NCBI GenBank assembly: GCA_007449985.2
Contig: VIIQ02000138.1
Span: 124,001 to 188,000, forward strand
DNA length: 64,000 bases
Source: Desmodesmus armatus
Lineage: Eukaryota; Chlorophyta; Chlorophyceae; Sphaeropleales; Scenedesmaceae
Direction: 5' to 3'
Part shown: piece after piece, positions 54,101 through 64,000 of the stretch
How positions within the stretch are numbered: position 1 is the stretch's first letter
Layout: each line of letters starts with the position of its first letter
Program-made: the position numbers and the translations under genes
The notes under the pieces: generated by a model
The model's database searches: none
What the model was told of the DNA's origin: nothing
The model's input: only the letters and a program-made list of their open reading frames with translations

Positions 54101-55374
54101 GCCCATGATGCTGTCATGGCGCATGCGAGCGACATCATCAGCATCTTTGAGGCAGCACTGCGATGTGAAGCCACACGGCACGATGCAGCAGTGACAGCAG
54201 CTCATGCTGCTGCTGCTGCTGCTGGTGGTGGTGTTGGCAGTTCCCGAGGCGCCGCAGCAGGACCAACTGCAGCTGCTGCATCTGCACGTGAAACATTATC
54301 AACATATGCGCGTGTGCTTCTGGAGTTGTGCCACCCAAAGGGGCAGGGGGACCAACCGGCCTACCCCTCCCCTCTGGTGCTGTTGGCGCTTGCAGCGGGG
54401 CCGGGCTCCCAGGTGCAGCACCAGCTCCACAGCCTGCTGGCCACCATGGTCAAGCTCAGCAGGCGGGACTTATTTGTGCACTATGTCTCCCCGCTGACGT
54501 TCTGTGTAGCTGCTGCTTGCATAGCCTGGCCGCTGCTTAATGATGCTGTGGGAAAACAGCACCAGCAGCAGCACCAGGAGCATACAGGAGCCGCAGCAGC
54601 GGGAGGGGAATTCAATTGCAGTAGCGGAGCGGCAGCTGCAGTTGCCATGCTGCCCAGTGTGGTCATCCTGGGCCGCTGCGGCATGGCGTGTGCTGAGCAC
54701 GGCAATAACATCCCGTCCCTGCAGCAGCAGCAGCAGCATGAGTCCTGCAGCAATCAAGAGCAGAAGCAGGAGCCTCGCAGCAGGCAGGCGTGCAGCAGTC
54801 AGGTGCAGGAGCAGGAGGAGCAGTTGTGTGGGAGGAAGCTTTACTCGTTGAATGGTTGTGAGCTCTTGTCAGTGATTGATCGGTGGATGGCAGCAGGCAG
54901 CACGCGCGACCAGCTTGTCGCTGTCGGCTACGCCGCGCTGCCACTGCAGCAGCAGCTGTTAGCTACATGCTGCGCCCTATCGGGGGACACCCCACCAGAC
55001 ACAGCAGCACCGCTGGAGGCAGCCCAACAGCAGCAGCTGGAGCAGCAGACAAGTTCGCAGGCCCTGCAGGCAGCTTGTCTGACTCAGCAGTTGATCTGGC
55101 AGCAAACCAGCAGTTGCAGTCCACAGGGCTGGCTTTGTGCTCCTTTGCCGTGCCCTGCATGTGCAACAACCCTGGTTGCACGAGCCTGGAGGGGCTGTCG
55201 GAGCTGGCGTCAGTGTCAGGGCGCAGCTGCATTTGTGCGGGCTGCCGTGTGGCTCGGTACTGCGGGCGGGCGTGTCAGCGGGCAGCCTGGAAGCAGCACA
55301 AGCCCGTGTGTGCGGCGCTCAATGCAGCTAGCGGCACAGGAGCAGCAGCTGCTGCTGCAGGTGCAGCAGTGTGA
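51117..55374 (+). pseudogene. MYND zinc-finger family copy D (intact finger, several frameshifts)
   Basis: Exons 51,117-51,305 (63 codons), 51,518-52,694 and 53,446-55,374. Donors are GTGACC and GTAAGT, acceptors CTGCAG and ACCAG, and both introns are phase 0. Exon 2 changes frame near 52,080 (before ETVLTL) and again between about 52,280 and 52,350. Exon 3 lacks two bases near 53,672 (GGGCCCAGC for GGCCCACAGC) and shifts back near 55,075. Between breaks the family blocks are present: LLQHLGPAMDAAAARL, LPEFVACLAIM, NGVRLDSLTPLSC, EWCVLAPTAHLL, SDIISIFEAALRC and VVILGRC. The MYND finger (55,162-55,311) is complete with CNNPGC, CAGC, YCGRAC and HKPVC. The stop is TGA. The 751-bp intron 2 is the longest of the family and its second half differs in composition, so it may hold an insertion. 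Either a recent pseudogene or a gene with assembly indels. Confidence 0.75.
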
Positions 55375-56445
55375 ATCTACAGTTTTGCCACAACACCATG
55401 ACATGATTGATGCCATGCGGCACATGTTTGTGCAAGTTGCATAGGCTGTTGTGTGGTCAAGCCCTGTTGCCTACTGCTAACTGTGTACACGGTTTGGTGC
55501 GCAGTCAGTACGGTCGGCATGACTGAGTGAGCGGACATGCAGTGGCGTGTGGTGGGGTGTGATCTCCTACTCCATCCTGCTGCCATTTCCTGTATTGTGT
55601 GGGTTGATCATCAGCCGGGGGCTGGATGTGTACATGCTGGCAATGCACTTGCATATGGATGAAGGGTGAGTCAATGCCTTGCTTGCTTTGGTGGTGGTGT
55701 GGACTTGCGGTTGAATGTGTTTCCTTTGTTTGAGTGTGGCTGTGTGGCCCGTGTGTGTGGGTTATGCCCTATGAGCCTAGTTTGGCTCCAGAAAGTCGGT
55801 CAGGCGCGGCCCTGACCCAGTTTAGTGGTAGTAGTAGTAGTAGTAGTAGTAGTAGCACTGGCGATGCTGTCATTGCTGCTCCAGCACACTGCCAGTGTGC
55901 ATGGTGCAGGGCATGCACTTGTTGTAAGCAGGCTGGGAGGCCTCCTAGGGGCTTTCAGCTTGCATGCATCCCATCTGTGTTGGATTATGGAGTGGGCAGC
56001 ATCGTCCAACACTGATTTGGACACAACATCGACACCCTGGCTCAGCGACGCTGCATCACTAATGTTCTGTCATATTGTGTTGCCTTGTGGTGACTACACA
56101 GGGTGTGGTGACGACTTGACTTGGTGACGACCTCCTTAAAAGTGACAGTTGAGACAGAAGACCTGATCTGAAGCTGCACCTACACTTCTATGTTGGCGGC
56201 ACTGCAGCTGCTGTCCAAATTGACCATGTCAAAGGTTTTTGGAACATAACATTGGTTGTGTGGAGGTTACACAGACGGAGTCAAAATCAGCCCCAAAGAC
56301 ACTGCCAAAATCAACACTTGCAATCTCAGCACACGTCATCAACATGGGCACTGGCATCAGCACCAGCCCTGTATCAGACAATGCAACTCAAACCAGCCAG
56401 GCTGATGACCCATCTTGTGAATCAAAAGTAGCCCATGCCCCCTGT
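55375..56445. other. convergent intergenic region between copies D and F
   Basis: D (plus) and F (minus) converge here. Apart from the LINE tail at 55,771-55,855 I recognise nothing. No poly-A signal stands out. Confidence 0.45.
55771..55855 (+). mobile_element. LINE 3'-tail relic with (TAG)n end
   Basis: ATGAGCC, then GGCTCC, a hairpin GGTCAGG-CGCGGC-CCTGACC (55,798-55,817) and CAGTTTAGTGG precede about nine copies of TAG. The order, spacing and six-base loop match the end of the LINE at 22.8 kb, but the tail unit differs, so this is probably another subfamily. Confidence 0.5.
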
Positions 56446-59400
56446 CTACACACCCTCATGTGCTGCTGGGGCCTCTGCTGCTGACTGCCGCTGCTTGAGG
56501 ACGGCACATGCTGCTTTGTGTCCTTGCTTCCAAGCTCTCTTGTGGCACGCTGCACTGCAAAACTTGACAACCTGCAGCAGCAAAGTGTGGACACAAGCAG
56601 CAACCCAACAGGGGTATGGGTCACTTGCATAGCCAAGCACATAAATGGCAGCAGGAAAGGGCAAACATGCTATGATGTTGGTCTGGACCCCTCTTGGCAT
56701 CACTCTCACAGTACAGTAGGATACAGTGCTGTGCTGTGCTAGGGAAGCTGTAGCAGTACAGTATGGTGAAGCTGTAGCAACAAAACATCAGCAGGGCAAC
56801 TTTGTCTCTTGGTCCAGTGCGCGGGGATCACTGACAGGGTCACTGCAAGTCATGACAGCAGCATGCTCAATTTGCCGCACTGCCTCCTTGGTGTTGCAAG
56901 TACAGCCTGCAGGCAGACTGGTCAAGTGATTGACACGTTCACGTGAAAAACCCACTTCTCATCCCCCTATCCTCCCAAAGACAACTACAACGGGAGGTTG
57001 AATGTACTATCTTGTAGTCAACAAACAGCAGATAATGTCCATCAACCACAGTCTTTCCGATCACACACCCAGTCACTCCGAACAGCCCCAGTGCTAACAT
57101 AACTGCACCGTTGCACCCACATCACCCTCACCTTGCCACAGCCTGAGCAGCCTTGGCTGGCCAGTGTTGTCTCAGTGAACTTGTCAAGGTTGGTGCAGGA
57201 AGGGTTGCCGCAGCAGCCGCGCTGAGGGAACGCCGCACAGTAGGCCACACCAAAGCTGCACAACTGCTGAGGCAGGCCGCCCTCCTGACAGGCTGCATGC
57301 AGCTGCTGCAGGGCTTGGATGAGGGTCGACCGCTCCTGCGGCTGCAAGCCCTAGACACCAAAGTGAAAGCTCTGCTCGAACAGTGCTTGGATGGGCGACA
57401 GCTGCTGCTGCAAAGCTGTTGCCTGCTGCAGCAGCCGTGCAACGTCCGCCGCGGTTGCAGCAGCGGCACTTCCTGCTGCTGCAGCTGTGGTTGCTGCTTC
57501 GCCCTGCCCCAAGACGCCGACCATGCCAAAGGCTGTGATGGTCTGCATCAGCGCATCCATGATTTGAAGATACCGTGCAAACTGCTTGGACTCTGGAAAC
57601 GCTGGGTCTGTCAGCACGTAGTTGCCTTCCGCAGTCACGCGCTGCGGGACCTGCTGCAGCAGCTGTCCTGCTGCAATCAGCAGCCGCCCCAGCACATGCA
57701 GCCAGACCAGCTGCTGCTCTAGTTCACTGCGCAACTGCGCACTGGCTGTTGCTGCTGCAGCCAGTGCAGGAGCTGGCATGCCGTCATCACTCAGTGTGAG
57801 GGTAGAACAACAGTTCCCAAACATGTTGATCACTGCCGAGCTGCATACGAAGAGCAGCGTAATAGCGTGGAAATAGGAGCCCAGCGCATCTGCTGCAGGT
57901 CCCTGCAGTGCCGCGCTGACCTGCACATACTTCAGCGCAGCAACCAAGACACAGAACAGCTTTTGCTCTAGCCTTCTGCTGCCATGTGCATGCGGTGCTG
58001 CTGCATGCTGCCCTTCTGCTGTTGCTGCCGCAGCTCCTGCTGCTGCGGTGGGTGCAGCTTTATGCTGGGCTGCTGCGGCCGTTGCAGCTATTTTGTTGTA
58101 CACTGCATCTGCCAGGATTCGAACGGCGACGGTTGCCCCAAAGCAAATGGTGCTGGCATGCCCTAGCCGTCCTGCGGCAGCCTCGCCAGCATCCATATCT
58201 GTGCCAGGGCTGTAGGCTGTGGCTGCATGCAATGCTGCCTCATAGATGCTGCATGCCAGCAGTGGGTTCATCTCCACAACTGCTGCCAAGTCAACGGTGG
58301 GGCGGCCGCCACTGTCTGGGACTGCCAGCGTATGGGCTTCATGTATGGCAACAGCAGTGGCAGTACCAGAGGCAGTAGCAGGGGCAGTGCTTTGGCACAC
58401 ATTGTACAGGCACGTCCAGGCAGTTCCAGTGTTTATGTACAAATCTCAAGGCAACATGTCAATGTTGACAGGTTTCTCAAGTCAACCACCCTCAGGACCG
58501 TCTTCTACTGTGAGAGGCACCTGAGGGTTGGTGCGCTGAGAGCCCAGCGATACTGAGCGAGGCACTCCCGTTCCCTTCTTTGTAAGCTTGTGGCAGACCC
58601 CTAACCCAACACCTTGGATGATTGACTCGAGTTCTGCATCAAAAAAGCAAGCAAGGTGAGTGGCGTGCTAGCGTGCGTTTGCTTGTCGGCTGGCGCAGCT
58701 CCTTGCTCAAACCACGCAATTAGCAGGGGCACAAGAAAACACCTTTCCCAACCCACCTTGCCACAGAAGCGTCCTCATCAGCACCTGATTGAAGGTGACG
58801 TACACCTCCGGGGTAATGGAACTCCCAGTGGCTCCCCAGCCATGTTGGTGACCATGAAACGGGGTCTCTCGTCGTCCTCCTCTGCCTCGCCGCTGCTGCT
58901 GCGGCACAGCGACAGCAGCGCCGGGCCCAGCTGCAGCCACACAGACTCCAGAAAAAGCTGCATCTGCGACTGCACGACCTCAAGGGAGGCCAGTCACGCG
59001 GCTGCTGCCCCGGCTGCCAGTGCTGTGCAGTGTTGAGTGAACTAATTTGGCCACAGGTGACGGCCACAAAGCCTAAGAGCTGCTCCAGCAGCGACGGCTG
59101 CTCTGTGAGGCAGGAGGGTGCCAGGGCAAGCAGCTCCACTTGTGTCAGCAGCAGCGGCAGCGCCAGCTGCCACGGCACACGCTCACCCGCCCTGACAGCT
59201 TCCTTGACAGTAGCTGACGTATAGCTGATGGTGCTTGCACTGGCAGCAGCGCCTGTGCCGTACGCATCCATGTAGCGTGCGCGGCCGGCTCTGACCACTG
59301 CCAGCGCAATACACCATATCTGCGTGGCCACTGCAGCAGCAGTGAAGTCATGGAGTGCTGGCAGCTGCCGCACCCCCAGCAAGACCTGCAGCAGCTCCTG

Positions 59401-61371
59401 GTGGTGTGTTGACACCGCCACATGCTTGCTGCCGCTGCCTCGACTGCCGCTGCTGCTGCCACCCCTGGTAGGCGTGCTGTTGCTTGTGCGCAGGCTGGCC
59501 AGCAGGGTCTGTGCTGAGGTGCCCTTGTACTCGGCATGCAGCAGCCCTGTGCCAACTGCCAAACCCAGCACCAGCAGCTCAAAAACTTCTTGGCACGCCA
59601 ACACGCCGCCGTATGTTCCTGCACACACAAACAAACCCCATCTTCTGGCCTTGGGTTCCCAGTTTGCTCCATGACAACTGTTACACAAAAAAATGTTGCA
59701 GATGGGCAATCAGGCCATGATGCTTGTTCATGCCCCAACCCTTACGTCCCGTGGATGTAGTGCCAGGCTCTCTCCCATGCATGCTGGAAGTACTATCTAG
59801 TGCAGTACAGTAAGTGGAAACAAAGTTGACCCCTTAGCAAAGCGGGAGAGCCCACCTTGCTTCATGCATGCACACCAGCCTGTTGGGGATGATGCTATGT
59901 GGACACTTTGGCAAGCAACGATGGCATTGCTCACTGGGGTGGAGCAGCTGAACCTCATAAGTTGTGGTTCCTGCAGTCGTTTGCACCACTTGACCGAGTG
60001 GACCAAGTAAGGCAGAACCACTATTCTGCAGTGCAGGTGCTAACCATGATATGTCCACTCATGGCAAGGCCAAGCCAAGCCAAGGCCACGACACTCCTGG
60101 TCGCCTCTCACTGGCTCACCTGGTTTGCTTGACGCCGCTGCGGTCGCAAAGTGGCAGGATGCAGCCAGCACATGCCACATGACACTCACACAGAAGACAT
60201 CATCGCTGACGTAAGCACGGGCTAGGGCCATGGCCAGTGCCGCAGCAGGCAGGGCTGTGTCCTGCAGGATGCTGTGCGCTGACAGCAGCTCTGTGCACGG
60301 CATGAACCGCACAACAGTGTTCCACAACATCAGCAGGGAGTTGCTGGCTGCGGCCAGCACGTGTGCTGGGTTGTCAAACAGCTGCAGCGCGGCCTGTTGA
60401 GCTGATACTGTTGAATCTGCGCGCGGAGGTTTTGGGTTTTTGGCAAGAAAGCTGGTGGCAGCTTGAGCTCCAGCGGGGTATGCTTTCAGCAGACCTGCAG
60501 CAACATGGCATGTGATGCGGCAGCATGTGTGTGGTCAACATATAGATTGGGAAAGGCGTCATGTGTCTGTTTGTGACCAGCAGGAACGACAGCTTTGGAA
60601 GGACTACTGTAGACACACCACGGTACATGTTGCTGTCAAATAGGCAAAGCGCTAGCATGATGCCACGCTGGGAATGCAGCCACGTTTGCCATGCGTGAAT
60701 CTTACAGGTAACTTCATGGTAATCAAACAGTGATGGCATGTCAATAATTCACCAACATGCCTGCTGCACCACATGTAACATCCACCAGAGATTGGGTCAG
60801 CAGGCAAGGCACGTCTTGCAAGACAGGTTGAGCTCTAGCCAGGCCGTGCCTGCTGGTGCGCTACAGGATAGAGAACATTGTGTGTGTAGACACAGGGAGA
60901 TTCATAGATCCCTCCATGCCCACCTGTCTCATGCATCATGCGGAGGTTGGCTGTGTCTGCTGGTGTAGAGGGAGTGTGAGTATCAGTTGGCCTCTCCCTG
61001 ACCACTCGCAGCAGCTTGGCGAGTGAGGTAGTAAGCAAGCCTGCTGCTCTGCTGACCTCAACCTCACTGCCACCCTGCGCTGCTAGCTGCTGCAGCACTG
61101 CTGTGGTGATGACCACCAGCTGCCGCAGCATCTGTGGTGCCTTTGCTAGCAGCTGCCTGCATGCTTGGTCATCGCTGAATGCTTCCTGCAGGTGCCCGGC
61201 TGCGCTGTTGATGAGCCCTGCCTGCTGCTTGAGGAAAGATACGTCTGTTGCGAGCTTCCTCTGCTGCTCCGGTGCTGACAGCTGGGCCATGATCTGATTC
61301 ATGCGCTCAAGGCTGATGGGTGCAGCCTGGTCGGTGGCAAGCATTGGAGGACACACGTCTGTGCCAGCCAT
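56446..61371 (-). pseudogene. MYND zinc-finger paralog F, six exons (one frameshift, one TAG)
   Basis: Minus-strand exons: 61,371-60,924; 60,494-60,120; 59,618 to about 59,063; 58,978-58,757; 58,444-57,132; 56,571-56,446. Phases agree at every junction where I fixed both sites: 60,924/60,494 and 60,120/59,618 (phase 1), 58,757/58,444 (phase 1) and 57,132/56,571 (phase 0). Exon 3's donor is uncertain. Exon 4 begins VVQSQMQLFLES, equivalent to VVQAQGEV in copy D, so that intron is ancestral. CSIYEAALHAA in exon 5 matches SIFEAALRC. The MYND finger is split by the last intron: CGNPSC and CSGC in exon 5, FCSAAC, W and HKAAC in exon 6. Breaks: one base seems missing near 58,826 between GEPLG and SSITPEVYV, and TAG at 57,353-57,351 interrupts HFGV/GLQPQERS. 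The start could also be the Met at 61,431. With only two lesions in about 1000 codons it may still be a live gene carrying sequence errors. Confidence 0.65.
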
Positions 61372-62368
61372 GTTGGGGGCCAGGTTGGGTGTAGCTTGGC
61401 TTAATCGATTACAGAAGGCTAGATTGAGCACGTATGTAACACTGGCACAACAGTGGTTGCCCTGGAAGGAGGAGCACCGAGGTGTCTGTCAGATCTGGAG
61501 GTGACACCTCTGACTGTGTACGTTGTATTTTGGATTAGCCGACGTTTGCGCTTGGGAACAGATGCACGATTGGTTTACAAACCTCGTCAAAGCATCATGC
61601 GTAGGGACAAGGTAGGGACCAAGCTGTCATTCTTGGTCATCGATAAAACATTGGAGATCATGCCACCGGTCGTTCTGCTCGTCCTTACCTCCACATCAGT
61701 CCTTCATACATAAATCGCCTTCTGCGGCGCCACTGTTCATCAGTGAGTGCGTAAACGTCTTGCGGTGACTGCAGTACTGCTGCTGGTGACCAGGGCTCGC
61801 AACATACCCCAGATGCCTTCGTTGGTTTTCAACGAGGCTGAAAAAAAATTTCGTTGAGATCAGGCTAAACTGGTCAAATCCGGCCAGATTTGGCCAAAAA
61901 CAGGCCAAAAACCACCGAAGGAGGGTGTCCCAGCGGCAATTGGCTCGTTGGTTCTGAACGAAGCGCCTTCGGCGCTTCGTTCAAAACAGCCCTTTGGGCC
62001 TCATTTTCGTTCTAACGAACAAGCTGCGAGCCCTGCTGGTGACTGCTGCTGGGCATCAAGCACGGTCCTTGCATCTCGTCGTTGCACACTCATTTTACAA
62101 GCTTTGACTGCCTAACATCAAAAGCGCACAAGCCAAATGAGACATACACGGCATTTCCAGTGATGCTGAACTGGACCTGGTCAGCTGCTGCCTTCAAGAC
62201 ACCAGTGGTGAGTGAAGTCACCTTGTGTGCTGCTGCGCCGAGCAGACATGCAACATCACATTGAGAGGTGCAAGAGTCTGCTATGGTGCTTCTGCTGGCT
62301 GCAAACCATCGTATAAGGCTAATTTTAGCGCCAAAACCTTATTGTGCAGATTTGACAACCCCAACAGG
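61372..62368. other. divergent intergenic region between F and E
   Basis: F and E are transcribed away from each other with about 1 kb between their start codons, so promoters of both should lie here. The hAT-type MITE takes up a quarter of it. TTGTGCAG about 20 bases before the ATG of E may be a 5'-UTR acceptor, as in B and D. Confidence 0.5.
61791..62035. mobile_element. hAT-type MITE, 245 bp
   Basis: The ends CAGGGCTCGCA and TGCGAGCCCTG are perfect 11-bp inverted repeats. CTGGTGAC occurs immediately outside each end (61,783-61,790 and 62,036-62,043), a perfect 8-bp target duplication. An 8-bp duplication and CAGGG termini are the signature of hAT transposons. There is no transposase frame, so it would need one in trans. 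Inside lies a hairpin with 12-bp arms, GAACGAAGCGCC and GGCGCTTCGTTC, and the motif TCGTTGG/AACGA recurs near both ends as expected for transposase-binding subterminal repeats. Confidence 0.9.
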
Positions 62369-64000
62369 ATGACCAGCGCTGTTTCCTTGTGGACAGCATG
62401 CATCAAGGATCTGCAAGATCCAGCCTTCGTAGCAAAAGCCGTGCCAGATGATTCCGTCAAGGCTTTGCTTGAGTGCTTCAGCAGGATTCAGCAGCAGCCA
62501 CTACTGCCGCACGCAGCATGGAAGAAGCTGGTGCAGGATGTGCAGGTGACCTGTGCTGACATGGTGCAGGATGACATGGGGCCTGGCTCGCAGCAAGCAC
62601 CGTTTATGGCGCTGCACTCAAATGCAGGCGCTGAGGGAGCTGTGTGAAGAGGGTGTGTTTAGCGGGCGTTAGCTGGCAGCAGCACAGCCTCTTGAAGGCT
62701 TGCCTCTTGGCATGGTGGCATAGTGACACATGTAGCCGCCCAAGGTGGCATCGTGCTACATGTAGCCACTCATGGTGCCTAATAGCCGTACAAAGATCTC
62801 ATATGGTGCAGCAATACGAGTTGTGTCCATCATCAGCCCTCAAGAGGGAAGCAATACAACGACAGCACATCCTTGAAGAGTAGCACAGGGGAGATGAGAT
62901 ACCCGTGAAGTTGTTGCTTGTGTGTCTAGGGCATGCGCAACACATGATATGCTGGCGCATGGCGTGACATTGCAGCCTCTCCTGCTGCGCTGCTGCAGGT
63001 GACACGCAAGCTGGTGACACTGTATGTCCAGGCCCTGCAGGAGCCAAACAGACCAGGTCCTTGGGTGGAGCTGGTGTACAACGCACTCAACAAATGGCTG
63101 CAACAAGCCAACGCCGCAGCATCCCCAGCGTCCCGCCCTGCGGCCACAGTGCGGCAGCAGCTGCAGGATTCGCAGCTGCTGCAGCACCTGGGTGCTGAGA
63201 TGGATGCTGCAGCGGCCCAGCTCACAGCAGCAGTGGCAGCACTGGCAGCAGCAACGGCCGACAGCAGCAGCAGCACTGGCAGCAGCAGCACCACAGCGGG
63301 ATCTACTCCCATGCAGCAAGTCAGCACGAGTGTCCTCTTGAGACAGGCAGACAGCCACAGCACCTTGCTGTTGGGCACTTTCCTTCTAGCTACCTGTTTG
63401 CTGTCGCCTCCAGGGCGATTCAGCCTTCAAGCGTCACTACCTGCAGCACCGGCAGCTGTGCGGCTGGTACTCAGCATCTTCAAAGCCTACAGCAGGCTGC
63501 AGCAGCTCGACTTGCAGCAGGAGCTGCTGCCTGGAGTAACTGAGCTGATGCATCCCGACCTTGAACTGCCTAGCGAGGGCGGGAGGGCCATTCGCGCAGT
63601 GCCTAAGGCAATGAAAGCCCTGACGGCATCACTTGATGCTTCGGCGGGCGGTGTGAAAGGCTTGCTGCAGTCGTGTCCTGGCGCAAGGGAGCTGCTGCTG
63701 CTGCCGGAGTGGCTGTCATGCCTGGCCATCATGTCAGTTGTGACCGTGCTGGGGCTGAACATAAACAGCGACATGCCCAGAGCTGCGGGTCCTGTACTAA
63801 GCAGCAGCAGTGCCCCGGGGGCGGACAGCAGCACACGCAGCAGCACGGGCCGCCAATGGCCAGGAGCCGGGCGGCAGCAGCGGCAGCAGGCTGACAGCAA
63901 CAGCAGCGGCACTGGCCTGGGCAATGGGGTGCGGCTGGACAGCCTGACACCCCTGTCCTGCAGCTTGTTTGAGCTCCTGGGTGTCACCAAGGAGACGATG
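62369..64000 (+). CDS. MYND zinc-finger family copy E (5' part, runs off window)
   Basis: Exon 1, 62,369-62,545 (59 codons), starts MTSAVSLWTACIKDLQ and ends LVQDVQ before GTGACC. Exon 2 starts at 62,999 after GCTGCAG with VTRKLVTLYVQAL and stays open for all 334 codons to the window edge, ending in LFELLGVTKETM. The blocks RQQLQDSQLLQHLG, LPAAPAAVRLVLSI, LLLLPEWLSCLAIM and NGVRLDSLTPLSC are in place. The second intron and exon 3 with the MYND finger lie outside. No frameshift or stop is seen, unlike all the other copies, so this is the best candidate for a functional member. Exon 1 start by homology with A, B and D. The role of the N-terminal region is unknown; it is Ala-rich and predicted from composition to be largely helical, with Ser/Gln-rich linkers. 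Confidence 0.8.
62711..62777. repeat. 30-bp imperfect tandem repeat in intron 1 of copy E
   Basis: CATGGTGGCATAGTG... at 62,711-62,740 and CAAGGTGGCATCGTG... at 62,741-62,770 match at most positions, both carrying ACATGTAGCC. A third partial copy starts CATGGTG. It helps explain why this intron is twice as long as in the other copies. Confidence 0.75.

Noticed and set aside
5810..57353. Reassignment of TAG as a sense codon, because the in-frame stops in A, B and F are all TAG
   Set aside because: The replaced residues differ (one Gln-rich context, one invariant Trp, one unknown), and TAG also serves as the natural terminator in C, F and G. Three independent lesions are simpler.
57153..58378. 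Long plus-strand frames opposite gene F
   Set aside because: They are mirror frames of the GC- and CTG-rich exon 5 of F, with no motifs of their own.

Overview
This is eukaryotic nuclear DNA, most likely from a chlorophycean green alga (Scenedesmaceae or a relative; inferred from style, not from a database match). The grounds are dense (CAG)n tracts read as Gln/Ala/Ser runs, short GT-AG introns, a paralogous family of MYND zinc-finger proteins, and LINE, LTR, SINE and hAT-type repeats packed between genes. There are no operons, Shine-Dalgarno sites, CRISPR arrays, rRNA genes or convincing tRNA genes.

Layout. A family of about 1000-residue proteins ending in a MYND zinc finger supplies almost every recognisable gene. 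Plus-strand copies are A (2.4-6.3 kb), B (7.3-10.8 kb), C (46.7-50.0 kb, 5'-truncated), D (51.1-55.4 kb) and E (62.4 kb to the window edge). F is a divergent minus-strand paralog (61.4-56.4 kb). A last-exon relic of an F-like gene, G, lies near 23.1 kb on the minus strand. Plus-strand copies share a three-exon plan with two phase-0 introns at homologous sites. A, B, C, D and F each carry frameshifts and/or premature TAG codons. E is open as far as it can be seen. Between B and the repeats is a weakly supported small four-exon gene (12.3-13.0 kb).

Mobile DNA. A complete non-autonomous LTR retroelement (13,876-18,893) has two 482-bp LTRs in which I saw no difference, a 5-bp target duplication (GGAAC) and no gag or pol. 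A LINE with one long reverse-transcriptase ORF follows (19.7-22.9 kb). Two further LINE 3' tails (10.8 and 55.8 kb) share a hairpin with compensating base changes. A SINE-like insert interrupts copy C, and a related tail lies at 50.3 kb. A 245-bp hAT-type MITE with perfect 11-bp ends and an 8-bp target duplication sits between the divergent genes F and E.

The centre, one third of the window (about 24.83-46.06 kb), is a tandem array of about 112 copies of a 186-bp satellite. It is homogeneous inside, degenerate at both edges, and broken once by a 313-bp insertion flanked by 7-bp direct repeats. Monomer length and organisation resemble a centromeric or heterochromatic satellite, but nothing in the sequence proves that role.

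Taken together, the window looks like a decaying tandem gene-family cluster invaded by retroelements and split by a satellite block. The main caveat is that some single-base frameshifts could be assembly errors. The intact 1047-codon reverse-transcriptase ORF argues against a high general error rate.
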